From NCBI GenBank assembly GCA_003152255.1, contig PLZT01000328.1, forward strand, positions 1-6,608: a stretch of 6,608 nucleotides of DNA, written 5' to 3'. Shown in pieces: positions 4,760 through 6,608 of the stretch (its first letter is position 1; each line of letters begins with the position of its first letter). The notes under the pieces are model-generated. The model ran no database searches. It saw only the letters and a program-made list of their open reading frames with translations, and was not told the origin of the DNA. The position numbers and the translations under genes were made by a program. The stretch comes from Methylocystaceae bacterium (lineage in GTDB: Bacteria > Pseudomonadota > Alphaproteobacteria > Rhizobiales > Beijerinckiaceae).

Positions 4760-4917
4760 AGCTTCGTTTCCCGAAGTTGGATGAGGCGAGGTCCTCCGAC
4801 GACTGGCGCGGAGCGGTGCTTAATATCCCGATTGTCCGTTAAGCGATAGCGCGCGGCCAAATCGATCCATTTCCTTGAACGCTCGACCTATCCTTCGCGT
4901 CAAACCTAGCCGGCGCG

Positions 4918-4975
4918 GCGACCCTGGGGTCGCGGCGCTCCTCCACCCGCTCGGCCTTCGGCCGCCAAGGAGGAG
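4918..4975. repeat. Two adjacent inverted repeats in the intergenic region
   Basis: GCGACCC-TG-GGGTCGC (4918-4933) is a perfect 7-bp dyad. Just after it, CTCCTCC (4938-4944) pairs with GGAGGAG (4969-4975) around an inner hairpin CGGCC-TTC-GGCCG (4952-4964). They may structure a leader or terminate a transcript, but no gene ends here, so the role is open. Confidence 0.4.
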
Positions 4976-5059
4976 AGTCGCATCGCCGGCGCGAAAATTC
5001 GCGCCTCGTCGGCGTCGCCAGTGGGATCGGCGAGCGTGCGCGGCGTCGCATATTCGGTT

Positions 5060-5084
5060 TATAATGCGGCGCAAACACAGGAGG
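5060..5084 (+). promoter_or_regulatory. tam -10-like TATAAT and strong ribosome binding site
   Basis: A perfect TATAAT (5060-5065) is followed by AGGAGG (5079-5084) placed 7 nt before the GTG at 5092. The ribosome site decides the start: no ATG in frame nearby has comparable support. The -35 region is poor, so the promoter part is tentative, and the implied leader would be very short. Confidence 0.5.
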
Positions 5085-5091
5085 CGCGCCG

Positions 5092-5862
5092 GTGGGCGAT
5101 TGGAATTCAGAACTTTATATGAAATTCGAGAGTGAGCGGACGCGGGCCGCGCGCGATCTTCTCGCTCAAGTTTCAGACATTAAGCCAAAAACCGTGTTCG
5201 ATCTTGGCTCCGGCCCCGGCAACAGCACGCAACTTCTGGTGGAAGCTTTTCCGGATGCGAAAGTCGTCGGCATCGACGATTCGCCAAACATGCTGGATGT
5301 CGCGCGCGCACGCGTTCCGGGCGCCCGATTCCTCAAGGAAGACATCGAGCGCTGGCGCCCCAGCGAACCGGCCGACCTCATCTTCGCCAATGCGACGCTG
5401 CATTTCGCGCTGGATCATTACGGGCTGATCAAGCGTCTCGCCGGCTGCCTCGCCGAGGGCGGCTGTCTCGCCGCGCAAATGCCCAACAATATGCAGGAGG
5501 TCTCGCACGCGCTGATGCGGATGATCGCGGCGGACGGCCCCTGGTCCGACCGGCTGGTGCCGATCGCCAAGACCAGAGCCGTGATCGGGCCGCTCGACGA
5601 ATATTACCGGCTGCTGCGGCCGCTCTGCTCGCGGCTGGACATTTGGCAGACCACTTATATCCATACGATCGACGGCGTGGACCGTATCGTCGAATGGTTC
5701 GAGGGGTCGGAACTGCGCCCGTTCCTGAAGCCGCTGTCCGAGCAAGAGCGCGAGACCTTTCTCGCGCGCTATCGCGAGGGGCTCACGCAATCCTATGCGC
5801 CGCAGCCCGATGGAACGGTTCTGCTGCCCTATCCGCGGCTGTTCCTGGTCGCGCAAAAGTAG
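5092..5862 (+). CDS. tam: Trans-aconitate 2-methyltransferase
   Basis: A 256-residue class I SAM-dependent methyltransferase that closely follows E. coli Tam over its full length. It has the N-terminal DWNSELYMKFESERTR segment, the SAM motif DLGSGPGNST (37-46), the acidic ribose-binding IDDSPNM (61-67), IFANATLHF (97-105), AQMPNN (128-133) and the C-terminal LPYPRLFLVAQK. Tam methyl-esterifies trans-aconitate, a spontaneous isomer of the TCA intermediate cis-aconitate that inhibits aconitase, and is cytosolic. The GTG start is fixed by the AGGAGG 7 nt upstream and by alignment of the N-terminus with Tam. The stop lies 9 nt before arsC, so the two genes form an operon. Nothing is truncated. 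Confidence in the family is very high; the exact substrate is inferred from overall similarity. Confidence 0.93.
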   Translation: MGDWNSELYMKFESERTRAARDLLAQVSDIKPKTVFDLGSGPGNSTQLLVEAFPDAKVVGIDDSPNMLDVARARVPGARFLKEDIERWRPSEPADLIFANATLHFALDHYGLIKRLAGCLAEGGCLAAQMPNNMQEVSHALMRMIAADGPWSDRLVPIAKTRAVIGPLDEYYRLLRPLCSRLDIWQTTYIHTIDGVDRIVEWFEGSELRPFLKPLSEQERETFLARYREGLTQSYAPQPDGTVLLPYPRLFLVAQK

Positions 5863-5871
5863 AAGGCCGAT

Positions 5872-6219
5872 ATGACCATCACCATCTATCACAACCCCGC
5901 CTGCGGAACGTCCCGCAATACGCTGGCGATGATCCGCCAGAGCGGCGCCGAGCCGGTTGTCGTCGAATATTTGAAAAACCCGCCGACGCGGGCGAGGCTG
6001 GTCGAGCTGCTGCGCAAAATGGGAATTTCCGCGCGCGAACTGCTGCGGCAGAGGGGGACGCCCTACGCCGAGCTCGGTCTCGCCGATCGCAAATGGAGCG
6101 AGGACGAGTTGATCGGCTTCATGCTCGAGCACCCCATTCTGCTCGAGCGGCCAATAGTCGAGACGCCGAAGGGCGCGCGGCTGTGCCGGCCGGCGGAGAA
6201 GGTGCTGGAGATTCTTTAA
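5872..6219 (+). CDS. arsC: Arsenate reductase, glutaredoxin-dependent ArsC type
   Basis: A 115-residue thioredoxin-fold protein that aligns from its first residues with plasmid R773 ArsC. It begins MTITIYHNPACGTSRNTL with the catalytic Cys11. The three arginines that bind and stabilise the arseno-intermediate are present as Arg59 (RELLR), Arg93 (LLERP) and Arg106 (RLCRP). The enzyme reduces arsenate to arsenite in the cytosol using glutathione and glutaredoxin. The protein stops at ...KVLEIL, about two dozen residues short of the R773 enzyme; many chromosomal homologues end here too, so this is not clearly a truncation. AGAAGG lies 5 nt before the ATG and overlaps the tam stop codon, supporting co-transcription. 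No arsR, arsB or acr3 is seen in the window, so arsenite export must be encoded elsewhere if this is a working resistance gene. Confidence 0.93.
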   Translation: MTITIYHNPACGTSRNTLAMIRQSGAEPVVVEYLKNPPTRARLVELLRKMGISARELLRQRGTPYAELGLADRKWSEDELIGFMLEHPILLERPIVETPKGARLCRPAEKVLEIL

Positions 6220-6267
6220 CCGCGCGCGCCGAACGCCTGGCCTGATCGTCGCGGCACATCACAGCTT

Positions 6268-6297
6268 CGCGGGCCGCCCTTGCAAGCAGAACCCGCG
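6268..6297 (+). terminator. Weak hairpin after arsC, possible terminator
   Basis: CGCGGG (6268-6273) pairs with CCCGCG (6292-6297) across an 18-nt loop, about 50 nt after the arsC stop. The loop is long and the next bases are A-rich rather than T-rich on the plus strand. On the minus strand the RNase P RNA terminates toward this region. Tentative. Confidence 0.25.
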
Positions 6298-6310
6298 CGA
6301 AACGAAAAAT

Positions 6311-6608
<298 letters not shown>

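Larger units (their letters stand above)
4760..5091. other. 332-bp divergent intergenic region between the six-Cys gene and tam
   Basis: This stretch must hold both divergent promoters. On the tam side a TATAAT at 5060-5065 lies 27 nt before the GTG start, but without a good -35 at 17 bp. An open frame at 4875-5135 (+) is Arg-rich, overlaps the tam start in another frame and is almost certainly not a gene. The middle holds two inverted repeats (4918-4933 and 4938-4975) described separately. Confidence 0.45.

Noticed and set aside
4875..5135. Plus-strand 86-residue Arg-rich open frame
   Set aside because: It runs across structured intergenic DNA and the tam start in a different frame, with composition typical of non-coding GC-rich sequence.
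5173..6132. Minus-strand 319-residue open frame antisense to tam and arsC
   Set aside because: A long shadow frame caused by GC-rich codon use. Both sense genes are recognised enzymes with intact active sites.

Overview
This 6.6 kb GC-rich window looks like a chromosomal segment of an alphaproteobacterium, most likely of the Rhizobiales. A methanotroph-type genus such as Methylocystis or Methylosinus would fit, but that is an impression from protein style, not a proof. Supporting signs are strong GC codon bias, alphaproteobacterial-looking Tam, ArsC and pirin proteins, a type-A RNase P RNA, and a C-terminal outer-membrane barrel of a kind I recall from rhizobial genomes.

Layout from left to right. 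(1) The 3' end of an outer-membrane beta-barrel gene (+) ends at 487 and faces a pirin gene (-, 530-1402) across a strong symmetrical hairpin (496-523). (2) A minus-strand block reads right to left: two tandem paralogous micro-genes (3770-3943 and 3246-3413), an exosortase/archaeosortase-family membrane protease-transpeptidase (2053-2913), and an 8-nt-overlapping gene for an exported 185-residue protein (1503-2060). (3) A minus-strand gene encodes a small secreted six-cysteine protein (4391-4759). (4) A divergent plus-strand operon carries trans-aconitate 2-methyltransferase (tam, 5092-5862) and glutaredoxin-type arsenate reductase (arsC, 5872-6219). (5) The 3' three quarters of the RNase P RNA gene (rnpB, minus strand) run off the right edge.

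The most interesting part is 1503-4160. Each micro-gene encodes a signal peptide, about 8-9 residues holding two cysteines, and then a tripartite C-terminal tail: a Lys-Gly-Pro-Ala-Pro motif, a hydrophobic segment and a basic tip. This has the architecture of an exosortase sorting signal (PEP-CTERM-like). The neighbouring exosortase keeps the Cys-Arg-His catalytic triad. The two micro-genes lie in an imperfect tandem duplication with a period of about 530 bp, which also duplicated their promoters (a conserved -35/-10 pair with 16-bp spacing) and more distal upstream elements. My inference is a compact sorting system: an enzyme, an exported accessory protein and two near-minimal substrates. No exopolysaccharide genes are visible nearby.

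The intergenic stretches around these genes are rich in perfect short dyads (2921-2934, 3113-3129, 3447-3472, 3576-3592, 4020-4037) and in a cluster of TTTTGTYRCA-like elements (4058-4131), suggesting regulated expression. I saw no tRNA, insertion sequence, CRISPR array or attachment site.
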